Positions 23,628 to 29,836 of a stretch of 29,836 nt of DNA are shown here, piece after piece. The notes under the pieces are model-generated. The model was not told where the DNA came from. It did not search any database and saw only the letters and a list, made by a program, of their open reading frames with translations. Source of the DNA: an uncultured Bacilli bacterium (GTDB lineage: Bacteria > Bacillota_I > Bacilli_A > RF39 > UBA660); the NCBI GenBank assembly GCA_910586865.1, contig CAJUIY010000021.1, forward strand, positions 1-29,836. Reading direction: 5' to 3'. The translations under genes were made by a program, and so were the position numbers. Within the stretch, counting starts at the first letter, position 1, and every line of letters starts with the position of its first letter.

Positions 23628-24260
23628 TTATACTTTTTCTATTTGTTTCATGAATGATTTTAAAAGATTACTATTACCTCCATTTAATAAAAAGCCTTTT
23701 ATCAACAACTGATAACTCGTTTTTCTTGAAATTCCTCTACTCATTAAATAGAATAGTAATTCTTCTTGAAATTTACCAATAAAAGCAGAATGACTAGATA
23801 TCACATCATAATTATCAATCAAAAGATTGGGAAGTATGGTACTATGCCCATCTTTCAAATTAATAATTTGATTTTCTTGATTACAAATACAGGATTTACT
23901 ATCTTTCTTTACGATGCCATTGATATCAAATCGAAGGGAATGGTCAAATACGTTTAATCCGTGATTATAAATATTACTTTCTGTATGAGAACAATTATGA
24001 TTGACTGTAATTTGATAACTATTAGAATCATAATTAATCATATTATAATGAAACTCTACCTTTGCATTTTCCCCGTTTAAATTAATTTCAACTACATTAC
24101 TCGTATTGATTCCATACAGATAAACAACTAACCATCCATTCTCACCAACATTATATATCGTTTTTGTATCACTATCCGATACCTTCTCTATTTGTTTTTC
24201 CGTATCATTCTCTATATTGATAATTTCTTCCTTTACTTCTATTTTATTCATTCGAATCAT
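23628..24260 (-). CDS. sufD: Short SufD-like subunit
   Basis: A 210-residue protein at the sufD position between sufC and sufS. The C-terminal signature LLFYLMSRGISRKTSYQLLIKGFL of the SufB/SufD family is clear (about 167-190), and the preceding region has the repeated short beta-strands of a beta-helix (NVVEINLNGENAKVEFHYN). It is about half the length of B. subtilis SufD (437); the N-terminal domain and part of the helix are missing. The ATG overlaps the sufC end by 17 bases; a second in-frame ATG lies 9 bases on. No break or leftover coding upstream suggests recent truncation, because sufC follows directly. Confidence 0.85.
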   Translation of the reverse strand: MIRMNKIEVKEEIINIENDTEKQIEKVSDSDTKTIYNVGENGWLVVYLYGINTSNVVEINLNGENAKVEFHYNMINYDSNSYQITVNHNCSHTESNIYNHGLNVFDHSLRFDINGIVKKDSKSCICNQENQIINLKDGHSTILPNLLIDNYDVISSHSAFIGKFQEELLFYLMSRGISRKTSYQLLIKGFLLNGGNSNLLKSFMKQIEKV

Positions 24261-25008
24261 TCTCTCTTATATCATTTATACTATGATATCCTAATTTTTC
24301 TATTTCTTTTGCGAGTTCCATAGTTCCTGTCTTTTTTATCGTACCTTGATTCATAATATGAACATAGTCAAGTTTTATATACTCTAAAATTCTTGGATAA
24401 TGAGTAATAATTAAAACAGAGGCATCTTTATTTTCTTTTAAATATTGATTGATATTTTCACATACAATTCGAAGACTATCTACGTCTAATCCTGAATCAA
24501 TTTCATCTAAAATAATGAACTTTGGTTTTAATACTTTTAATTGTAAAATCTCATTTTTTTTCTTTTCTCCACCAGAAAAACCTTTATTCACATGTCGATG
24601 AACCATTCCTTCTTCGAATTCTAAGTTTTTTAAAGCATTATCTACTGTTTTAATAAAATCAAAATAATTGATATGTTCCCCTGTAATCTCTTGCTTAGCA
24701 TTTTTTAGTAATTCACTATTCGTTACCCCATCAATAACAGTCGGATCTTGCATTCCAAGAAATATACCTTTTTTCGCTCTTTCGTTTACTTCTAGTTTCT
24801 TAATGGATTCTCCATCCATTAAAATATCGCCAGCTACTACCTCATATTTATAGTGTCCCATAATGGCTTTAGAAAGGGTCGATTTACCAGTTCCATTTGG
24901 TCCCATAATCGCATGAACTTCCCCATCTTTTATCGTAAGAGACAAATCATGGATAACCAGTTTGTCTTCTTCTTTTATTTTTACACTTATGTTTTTTATT
25001 TCTATCAT
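24244..25008 (-). CDS. sufC: Fe-S assembly ATPase SufC
   Basis: A 254-residue ABC-type ATPase that powers conformational change in SufBC2D. Walker A is GPNGTGKST (36-44), the Q-loop segment is FLGMQDPT (near 83-90), the ABC signature is FSGGEKKKNE (144-153), Walker B is FIILDEIDSGLD (164-175) and the H-loop His is in ITHYPR. The FSGGEKKKNEI form is diagnostic for SufC. AGGAGG lies about 7 nt before the ATG. It is the first gene of the suf set, 62 nt after the TtcA-like gene. Confidence 0.96.
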   Translation of the reverse strand: MIEIKNISVKIKEEDKLVIHDLSLTIKDGEVHAIMGPNGTGKSTLSKAIMGHYKYEVVAGDILMDGESIKKLEVNERAKKGIFLGMQDPTVIDGVTNSELLKNAKQEITGEHINYFDFIKTVDNALKNLEFEEGMVHRHVNKGFSGGEKKKNEILQLKVLKPKFIILDEIDSGLDVDSLRIVCENINQYLKENKDASVLIITHYPRILEYIKLDYVHIMNQGTIKKTGTMELAKEIEKLGYHSINDIRENDSNE

Positions 25009-25043
25009 AACAGCACCTCCTGTTTATCATATCGTATTCTTTT

Positions 25044-25056
25044 TACAAAATTTGTA
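25044..25056. promoter_or_regulatory. Short palindrome upstream of sufC
   Basis: TACAAA and TTTGTA flank one base, inside a wider TTTTAC...GTAAAA inverted repeat, between the TtcA-like stop and sufC. A TATGAT -10-like element lies just downstream on the - strand. It could be an operator or a weak terminator; neither is proven. Confidence 0.35.
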
Positions 25057-25070
25057 GACTTTTCGTAAAA

Positions 25071-25895
25071 CTACTTATCATATTCATCTAAAAAGCTTGT
25101 TTTCTTATGATTTTTATGAAACCCCAATATACAATCAAGATTTACATTATCTAAACTTTTAAATATATTATAATCTACATTTTTGTTTATTTTTCGCATA
25201 GCATCAATTAATTTTTTAATTTCTTCTCTTTTACTCGTCCCATCTTCTAATTTCTCTATATTTTCAGTAAAACGACAAGCACAATTAATAAAGGTTAGCT
25301 CATTAAAATTTTTCCAAGAAATAATATCTTGCTCTTTTACCAAATAAAGAGGCCTAATCAGTTCCATTCCTTCAAAGTGGTCGCTATGTAATTTGGGCAT
25401 CATCGTTTTTACCTCCGCCCCATAAAACATGGAAAGCAAAGTGGTTTCTATCACATCATCAAAATGATGACCCAAAGCTATTTTATTACATCCCATCTCT
25501 TGTGCCTTTTTATAAAGACAACCTCTCCTCATTCTAGCACATAAGTAACAAGGACTTCGATCTACTCGATCCACAATATCAAAGATATCAGAGGAAAAAA
25601 TTTCCACTTGAAGATTTAAAATATCTGCATTTTTTTGAATTAATTCTTTCGTTTTCTCACTATATCCAGGATCCATTACTACATAATAGGTATCAAAAAA
25701 AACATCTCCATGTCTTTGTAACTCTTCAATACATTTTGCAAGTAAAAAAGAATCCTTACCTCCACTAATACATACCATCACTTTATCATTTTCAGAAATA
25801 AGTTCATACTCTTTTACTGCCTTTACAAACTTAGACCAAATATCTTTACGAAATTTTTTGATAATGCTTCTTTCAATTTCTTTATATCTTTCCAT
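25071..25895 (-). CDS. TtcA-like tRNA-thiolation family ATP pyrophosphatase
   Basis: A 274-residue PP-loop enzyme of the TtcA/TtuA type, which activates a tRNA base with ATP and inserts sulfur. The PP-loop is VCISGGKDS (41-49). A CxxC pair (Cys116, Cys119 in SPCYLCARMRRG), IALGHHFDDVIETTLL (139-154) and a third Cys site in INCACRF (Cys205/Cys207) fit the ligands of the catalytic [4Fe-4S] cluster. Being just upstream of suf, which would supply that cluster and sulfur, is suggestive. The gene begins 18 nt after the thioredoxin-like gene with AGGAACG upstream. The exact tRNA position modified is not known. Confidence 0.8.
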   Translation of the reverse strand: MERYKEIERSIIKKFRKDIWSKFVKAVKEYELISENDKVMVCISGGKDSFLLAKCIEELQRHGDVFFDTYYVVMDPGYSEKTKELIQKNADILNLQVEIFSSDIFDIVDRVDRSPCYLCARMRRGCLYKKAQEMGCNKIALGHHFDDVIETTLLSMFYGAEVKTMMPKLHSDHFEGMELIRPLYLVKEQDIISWKNFNELTFINCACRFTENIEKLEDGTSKREEIKKLIDAMRKINKNVDYNIFKSLDNVNLDCILGFHKNHKKTSFLDEYDK

Positions 25896-25913
25896 ATCTC
25901 GTTCCTATCATTT

Positions 25914-26624
25914 TTAACAACTATTCTTATTAGAACATGTCGTACTACTTTCTAAGACACACTGGATAGAACACTTAAATTTATGATAAGTATCTTTCTT
26001 CATTTTTTCTGTTAATTTCATATAAGCGTCTGTTTGTTCTTCACTGATTCCACTTTCTAGTTCTACGGCTACACCATCCACTACAGAAACAACACTAGGT
26101 GCATAGATTCTTTTCTCCCCTGTATCAATTTCTTTCTTATCTTCATTTGTTAACATATACTGATCTAAAACAGAATCCAATAATTCCAACAATTTATAAT
26201 AATCCTTTTCTCCTTTTTTCTCCGTAATCACTTCCTCATTCTCTCCTAGTTTTAAAACATCACGAATTTCTTTCACATCTACATAATAGATAGTATCTAC
26301 TTCTAAGTCCTTTGCAACCTCTAAAAGAGTAGGAACTACGCTTCTACACCAAGGGCAACTATCAAAGCCAAAATAAACAATAAATGTTTTTTTCTCTTCT
26401 ATCATTTTGATGATATCACTGGCATTCTTATATCGCATTGGATTATCTTTCTCAATTTCCACTTTACGATATTTTCTATTATTAGTGGATTTCCCATTTA
26501 AATTCTCATATTCTTCTTTAAATTTTAATGCCTCTTTTTCTTTTGTTGTTAACTCTTTATTAGTACAACCTAATAATAGTAGAACAATTAAAATAAGTAA
26601 AACTATTTTTGGTAATTTCTTCAT
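25914..26624 (-). CDS. Thioredoxin-like lipoprotein
   Basis: A 236-residue lipoprotein: signal peptide with lipobox LLLLGC (lipid Cys20), then a thioredoxin fold with the redox motif C90-P-W-C93 in FGFDSCPWCRSV. A cis-Pro is likely in YAPSVV (near 183-188). A helical, charged insertion of about 50 residues lies between, somewhat like thioredoxin-like proteins beside bacteriocin exporters. The last 20 residues add four Cys (218, 222, 230, 236), which is unusual. It lies 30 nt after the CsoR-like gene and before the TtcA-like gene. It probably reduces or forms disulfides at the cell surface; the partner is unknown. Confidence 0.78.
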   Translation of the reverse strand: MKKLPKIVLLILIVLLLLGCTNKELTTKEKEALKFKEEYENLNGKSTNNRKYRKVEIEKDNPMRYKNASDIIKMIEEKKTFIVYFGFDSCPWCRSVVPTLLEVAKDLEVDTIYYVDVKEIRDVLKLGENEEVITEKKGEKDYYKLLELLDSVLDQYMLTNEDKKEIDTGEKRIYAPSVVSVVDGVAVELESGISEEQTDAYMKLTEKMKKDTYHKFKCSIQCVLESSTTCSNKNSC

Positions 26625-26654
26625 TCTATATTCCTACTTTCTTTTTTTATAGAA

Positions 26655-26957
26655 TTATGAATCAATTCTTGAAAATAAATCTATCACTTCATCGATTACT
26701 TCTTTTTTATCTTCTTTCATATCATGAATCACATAAGTATCCAAATGATTTCTAATGAGTTTGATTCCTACACTTTTTAAGGAATTGTTAACAGCAGACA
26801 ACTGGACTAGTATTTCATCACATTTACGATTTTCCTCTATCATTTGTTTAATTCCTCGAACTTGTCCCTCAATTACATTTAACCTAGAGAAAAAATACTT
26901 TTTTTGCTCCATAGATAAGTTGTTTTCTTTTTTGTCATTTTGATTTTCACTCGTCAT
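26655..26957 (-). CDS. CsoR/FrmR-family repressor with a non-copper ligand set
   Basis: A 100-residue all-helical repressor of the DUF156 family (copper, nickel, formaldehyde or persulfide sensors). The family core RLNVIEGQVRGIKQMIEENRKCDEIL and LKSVGIKLIRNHLDTYV is clear. Copper sensors use Cys, His, Cys; here Cys46 and His71 remain but the third position is Tyr75 (HLDTY), and no other Cys exists in the protein. Persulfide-sensing CstR needs two Cys, so that role is also unlikely. The ATG at 26957 has GGGTGAT upstream; an in-frame GTG at 26966 overlaps that site. It heads the eight-gene run ending in sufB. Confidence 0.85.
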   Translation of the reverse strand: MTSENQNDKKENNLSMEQKKYFFSRLNVIEGQVRGIKQMIEENRKCDEILVQLSAVNNSLKSVGIKLIRNHLDTYVIHDMKEDKKEVIDEVIDLFSRIDS

Positions 26958-26975
26958 CGGTATCACCCAACTAAT

Positions 26976-27004
26976 ATTTTACACTTCTATGAGGATGATG
27001 TAAA
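26976..27004 (-). promoter_or_regulatory. Promoter of the CsoR-like gene run
   Basis: TTTACA (27004-26999) and TAAAAT (26981-26976) are exactly 17 bases apart on the - strand. The two hexamers also contain inverted arms TTTACA and TGTAAA, 15 bases apart, a possible operator for the repressor that follows. Confidence 0.6.
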
Positions 27005-27005
27005 C

Positions 27006-27030
27006 AAAAAAAGAATAACTTGTATTCTTT
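27006..27030 (-). terminator. Terminator after the acidic coiled-coil gene
   Basis: AAAGAATA, a 5-nt loop and TATTCTTT form an 8-bp stem on the - strand followed by T residues. It lies just past the stop at 27042 and abuts the next promoter. Confidence 0.8.
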
Positions 27031-27041
27031 GTTATGAAAAA

Positions 27042-29165
27042 TTATGTACTTTTTCTTTTCTGATAAACGACTTCCCCCATCGCTGTATCTAAATAAGAAA
27101 GTTCCGATGGTTGAGAGAAATCTTCTTGATGTGTTTCAATCACAGTAGTTGCTTCTTTTACCGCATTACCAAGAGCAGTAATACCAGCTACCTGTTCTTT
27201 TAAAGTTATATTTTGACTTTTAAGATTCTCAATTAACTCTTCTTGTCTTGTATTCGTAGCTTTTAAGTTATTATTTTCACGAGAAAGTGTCGAATTTTGA
27301 CTTCTATATTTTGCCATACTGTTTCTTAATGAAATAATTTCTTTAGACTTGGAATCATTATTTTCTTTTAAGATAGAGTTACTAGAAGCTAGCGTTTCTA
27401 TTTCACTATCTTGTCTATCAATAATCTCTCTTTGCTTTCTATTTTCCTCTAGTAATTTTCTGATGGTATTAGTTGCATCAATAATAACAGGATTCGTAAT
27501 TTCGTCCTCCTGATAGTCTTCGTAGTTTTCTTCCTCCATTTCTTCGGTTTCCATGTTATTTTCCGTAGAGAGATTATCATCTTCTACTTCTTCTTCGTTA
27601 ATATCCTCTGGAAGCGAAGATTCTACCTGTATCCCACCATCCTCTTCCGTATCATCGTCATTTTCTTCTTCTTCAGATGTGTTTTCAAAAACATTCTCAC
27701 TTTCGGCAGAAGATTCTGCCTCCTCATTTTCTGGTAATGGAGGTGTGGTATCCCTTTCTTCTTCACTATTATCTTCTACTTCTTCTGAATTTGCTAATCG
27801 ATTTTCACCATCTTCAGAAGAAACGTTTGCCTCATCTGTTGGTACCTTATCTTCTTCCAATTCCCCTTCTCGTGTTTCCACATCTTCTGTGTTGCCAGCT
27901 GGAATCGTTATGGATTCTTCTGATTGTTCTTTCTCTGAGGAAAGTGCTCCTTGATCATCCGCATTTTCTTCTATTTGGTTTACAGAAGATGTCTCCATAT
28001 CTTCATTCATAGTATTACCATTATCACTCTCACTACTTGTATCATTTTCATTTGGCTGATTATCAGAAATACTACTTTCTTCCATATTTACCATATTATT
28101 ATTTTGATCTGTAGTATCACTAGCAGTTGTAACAGCAATATCCGTTTCGACTCCACTATCTGTATTCGTAGCGAAATCCTGATTATTCTGACCTAAGATA
28201 TCATTTACTGGAAGATTAATGTTAAGCTCCGTCTTAGGTGCTTCATCTGTATTTCCTTGTTCTTGTGGTTGACCCAGATTATCACTAGGGGTGTTTACTA
28301 TATCTTGATTGGAACCAGTCGAATCTACAGAAGGAAGGGTTACTTCCTCTTCCTTAGGAGGAGTATCTTCTACTTGTTGTTGTAATTGTAGTGGAATTTC
28401 AATATTTGGAACTAAAGGTTCTTGATTTAGAGTATCTCCATTTTCATTTTCAAGCGAATTAGTAGGAAGAGAAGTCGTATCTTGTCGTTCTTTCTCTACA
28501 TTCATTGTGGTATTCGTATCACCTAAATCATTTCCGTTTTGACTGTCCATATTTTCTTGATTATTTGAGGCTCCTTCATCACTCGTGTTTCCGCCATTTA
28601 TATTTACACTAGAATCATATTTTAATATAGAAGAACCCACAACATTTGTGCTTAAATAATAGTCATTTCCATTTTTACTGATAAAACTAAAATAATTACC
28701 CCCTACATTCACTCCCTCTAAAGTATAAAGTGCCGCTTCAGAAAAAGGATTATCAAATACAAAATTCTCTCCTCCAGCCATCACACTTTTTAATTGACTC
28801 TTTATGGTATTTGCATCATTCATATATTTAGTTGTGGTCTGTGGGTCACCTTTTTTTGCCAAAGCATCGATAACATTAGGAGTGATGGGTGCGTTTCTTT
28901 CTACTAATAATAAGTTATTTTCTAAAGGTTTAATCATCTTATTTTCAAAAGGTATGACTATTTCTCCTCTAGGAGTAATGACTCCTAATGTTTGCCTTGG
29001 TTTATTACCAACGCCCTGACTTAGATCAGAACAAGCAATGATATTACCATTAGAAAGTTGAAAATCTTCTATAAAATAAAATTGCTTCCCATCATCTGTG
29101 TTCATATAGGTGCATTCTTTATCTTCGAAGCCCTTTTCTCTAACCATTCCTTTTAATATTTCCAT
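27042..29165 (-). CDS. Large acidic low-complexity protein with coiled coil
   Basis: A 707-residue protein I do not recognise. About residues 1-185 look folded, with GKQFYFIEDF, ITPRGEIVIPF and a beta-rich NGNDYYLSTN segment. Residues about 190-550 are a disordered linker rich in Asn, Thr, Ser, Glu and Asp, increasingly Glu/Asp-rich towards the end (SEEEENDDDTEEDG). From about 560 to 690 there is a heptad-like coiled coil (LLEENRKQREIIDRQDSEIE onward) and a short tail. No signal peptide or membrane segment is seen, so it is probably cytoplasmic. ATG 29165 is preceded by AGGTGG. It could be a scaffold or cell-division-type protein, but no function can be assigned. Confidence 0.75.
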   Translation of the reverse strand: MEILKGMVREKGFEDKECTYMNTDDGKQFYFIEDFQLSNGNIIACSDLSQGVGNKPRQTLGVITPRGEIVIPFENKMIKPLENNLLLVERNAPITPNVIDALAKKGDPQTTTKYMNDANTIKSQLKSVMAGGENFVFDNPFSEAALYTLEGVNVGGNYFSFISKNGNDYYLSTNVVGSSILKYDSSVNINGGNTSDEGASNNQENMDSQNGNDLGDTNTTMNVEKERQDTTSLPTNSLENENGDTLNQEPLVPNIEIPLQLQQQVEDTPPKEEEVTLPSVDSTGSNQDIVNTPSDNLGQPQEQGNTDEAPKTELNINLPVNDILGQNNQDFATNTDSGVETDIAVTTASDTTDQNNNMVNMEESSISDNQPNENDTSSESDNGNTMNEDMETSSVNQIEENADDQGALSSEKEQSEESITIPAGNTEDVETREGELEEDKVPTDEANVSSEDGENRLANSEEVEDNSEEERDTTPPLPENEEAESSAESENVFENTSEEEENDDDTEEDGGIQVESSLPEDINEEEVEDDNLSTENNMETEEMEEENYEDYQEDEITNPVIIDATNTIRKLLEENRKQREIIDRQDSEIETLASSNSILKENNDSKSKEIISLRNSMAKYRSQNSTLSRENNNLKATNTRQEELIENLKSQNITLKEQVAGITALGNAVKEATTVIETHQEDFSQPSELSYLDTAMGEVVYQKRKST

Positions 29166-29307
29166 ATCACACACCACCTAATTATTCGCAACCCACCTAT
29201 TATATACAATATATTATCATAGTTTTTTTAAATAAACAATAAAAAATGTATAAAATCAGTAAGAACACCTCATTATATTATTGAATATTTGTTGTAGTCA
29301 CACAAAG

Positions 29308-29337
29308 AGCAATTGATGATTGCTTTTCTTTTTTATT
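29308..29337 (+). terminator. Terminator-like hairpin in the leader of the last gene
   Basis: AGCAAT (29308-29313), a 5-nt loop and ATTGCT (29319-29324) are followed by TTTCTTTTTT on the + strand, about 25 nt before the next ATG. No + strand gene lies upstream, so it could attenuate the gene at 29364. A TATAAA at 29249-29254 could be its promoter. Confidence 0.5.
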
Positions 29338-29363
29338 TTCAGTAAAATAAAGATGGTGGTAAT

Positions 29364-29714
29364 ATGAATCAAAAAACAAAACTTCTAACTAATATGTGGA
29401 TTTTTTCTACAACGATAATTATCTTATTTGCCATAATCGTTCTCAACGAAAAGAAATATATTTTATTGGAAGCAAAAGTAGAGGAAAAATTAAAAAACTA
29501 TATAGATTCTAATTACCAAGAAATAAAAAAAGAATTACACATAGGAAAAATACATTATCAACCTGAAAGTCAGACCTATCAGATAAAACTGATAAATAAA
29601 GAAAATAAAGACTTATCCTTTACTATTTCATATCAAAAGAAAAAGATTTTTCTACCTACCAAGAAGATTACGTCAAAGGAAAATCCCTCCTTTCATTTTA
29701 TAAAAGAAAAATAG
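29364..29714 (+). CDS. Small membrane-anchored protein, frame broken near its end
   Basis: A 116-residue product in this frame: a short N-terminus, one membrane helix (about 12-28), then a charged extracytoplasmic or cytoplasmic stretch with predicted beta strands (IHYQPESQTYQIKLI, LSFTISYQ). GGTGG lies 4 nt before the ATG. After about residue 94 the other frame (-1) stays open to 29794 and reads more like protein than the in-frame end (KKKIFLPTKKITSKENPS). A -1 shift in the A-rich run near 29637-29645 would give a protein of about 143 residues. I do not recognise the family. Confidence 0.6.
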   Translation: MNQKTKLLTNMWIFSTTIIILFAIIVLNEKKYILLEAKVEEKLKNYIDSNYQEIKKELHIGKIHYQPESQTYQIKLINKENKDLSFTISYQKKKIFLPTKKITSKENPSFHFIKEK

Positions 29715-29794
29715 AAGAAGAAATAAACGATGGAAAAAAATTAAAAACTACTTTGACTTTTACTAAAAATCTTAACTCTTACAGGACAAAATAA
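29645..29794 (+). other. Out-of-frame continuation of the small membrane gene
   Basis: In the frame one base behind the preceding gene, an uninterrupted run of 49 codons starts at DFSTYQEDYVKGK and ends SYRTK with TAA at 29792-29794. The stretch holds helical-type segments (FYKRKIEEEIND) and balanced composition. It has no start codon of its own with a ribosome site. It is best read as the displaced C-terminus of the gene at 29364. Confidence 0.55.
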
Positions 29795-29836
29795 TGAATT
29801 AAAAACAAGATAGTTATTAAAGACTTATAATATAAG

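Noticed and set aside
26655..26957. Calling the DUF156 repressor a copper sensor
   Set aside because: The third copper ligand is Tyr75 instead of Cys, and no copper ATPase or chaperone gene lies nearby.
27553..28196. Several overlapping + strand frames rich in Ser, Leu or Ile
   Set aside because: They are mirror images of the low-complexity Glu/Asp/Asn/Thr linker encoded on the - strand.

Overview
The window is a low-G+C (roughly 30% by eye), gene-dense piece of a Bacillota chromosome. It carries a sigF/spoVA sporulation block, a Bacillus-type sufCDSUB iron-sulfur operon, Gram-positive cell-wall enzymes and a sortase with surface proteins. Together these suggest a spore-forming, monoderm member of the Bacilli or a related gut lineage. 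Family-level placement is my inference. I saw no rRNA, tRNA, CRISPR array, transposase or phage genes.

Layout. 1-1672 (+): an untranslated leader, a Nudix hydrolase and an HD-domain phosphohydrolase, ended by a bidirectional terminator. 1687-3285 (-): a large polytopic membrane protein. 3481-6332 (-): a STAS protein, a SigF-like sigma factor, then spoVAC-spoVAD-spoVAE. This follows the B. subtilis spoIIA-spoVA order, except that no SpoIIAB anti-sigma kinase is present and the STAS protein has Glu where SpoIIAA has its phosphorylated Ser. Two Spo0A-box sequences lie upstream, and a sigma-G-like promoter precedes spoVAC. 6460-11255 (-): a diacylglycerol kinase-like lipid kinase, a membrane-anchored transglutaminase-like protein, a HAD nucleotidase and a HipA-like kinase fused to a GNAT acetyltransferase. 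11405-13615: divergent peptidoglycan carboxypeptidases (PBP5-like and VanY-like). 13590-18333 (-): UV endonuclease UvsE, a small membrane protein, a sortase and two paralogous thioester-domain surface proteins.

18392-20506 (-): pyrimidine-nucleoside phosphorylase, an XRE regulator and a short SSB. 20662-26957 (-): a run of eight co-directional genes, in transcription order a CsoR/FrmR-family repressor, a thioredoxin-like lipoprotein, a TtcA-like thiolase and sufC-D-S-U-B. They may form one thiol/sulfur/Fe-S unit, although sufC may also have its own promoter. 27042-29165 (-): a 707-residue protein with a very acidic central linker and a C-terminal coiled coil. 29364-29794 (+): a small membrane-anchored protein whose frame appears to be shifted near its end.

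The most interesting items are: (1) the sortase and two thioester-domain proteins with a shared non-LPXTG tail motif, where one paralogue lacks the thioester cysteine and the sortase lacks the usual arginine; (2) the SpoIIAB-less sigF operon with a Glu-for-Ser STAS partner; (3) the HipA-GNAT fusion abutting a nucleotidase; (4) the small membrane gene with an upstream terminator and a probable -1 frameshift. All calls come from reading the sequence and from family knowledge; no database search was run.
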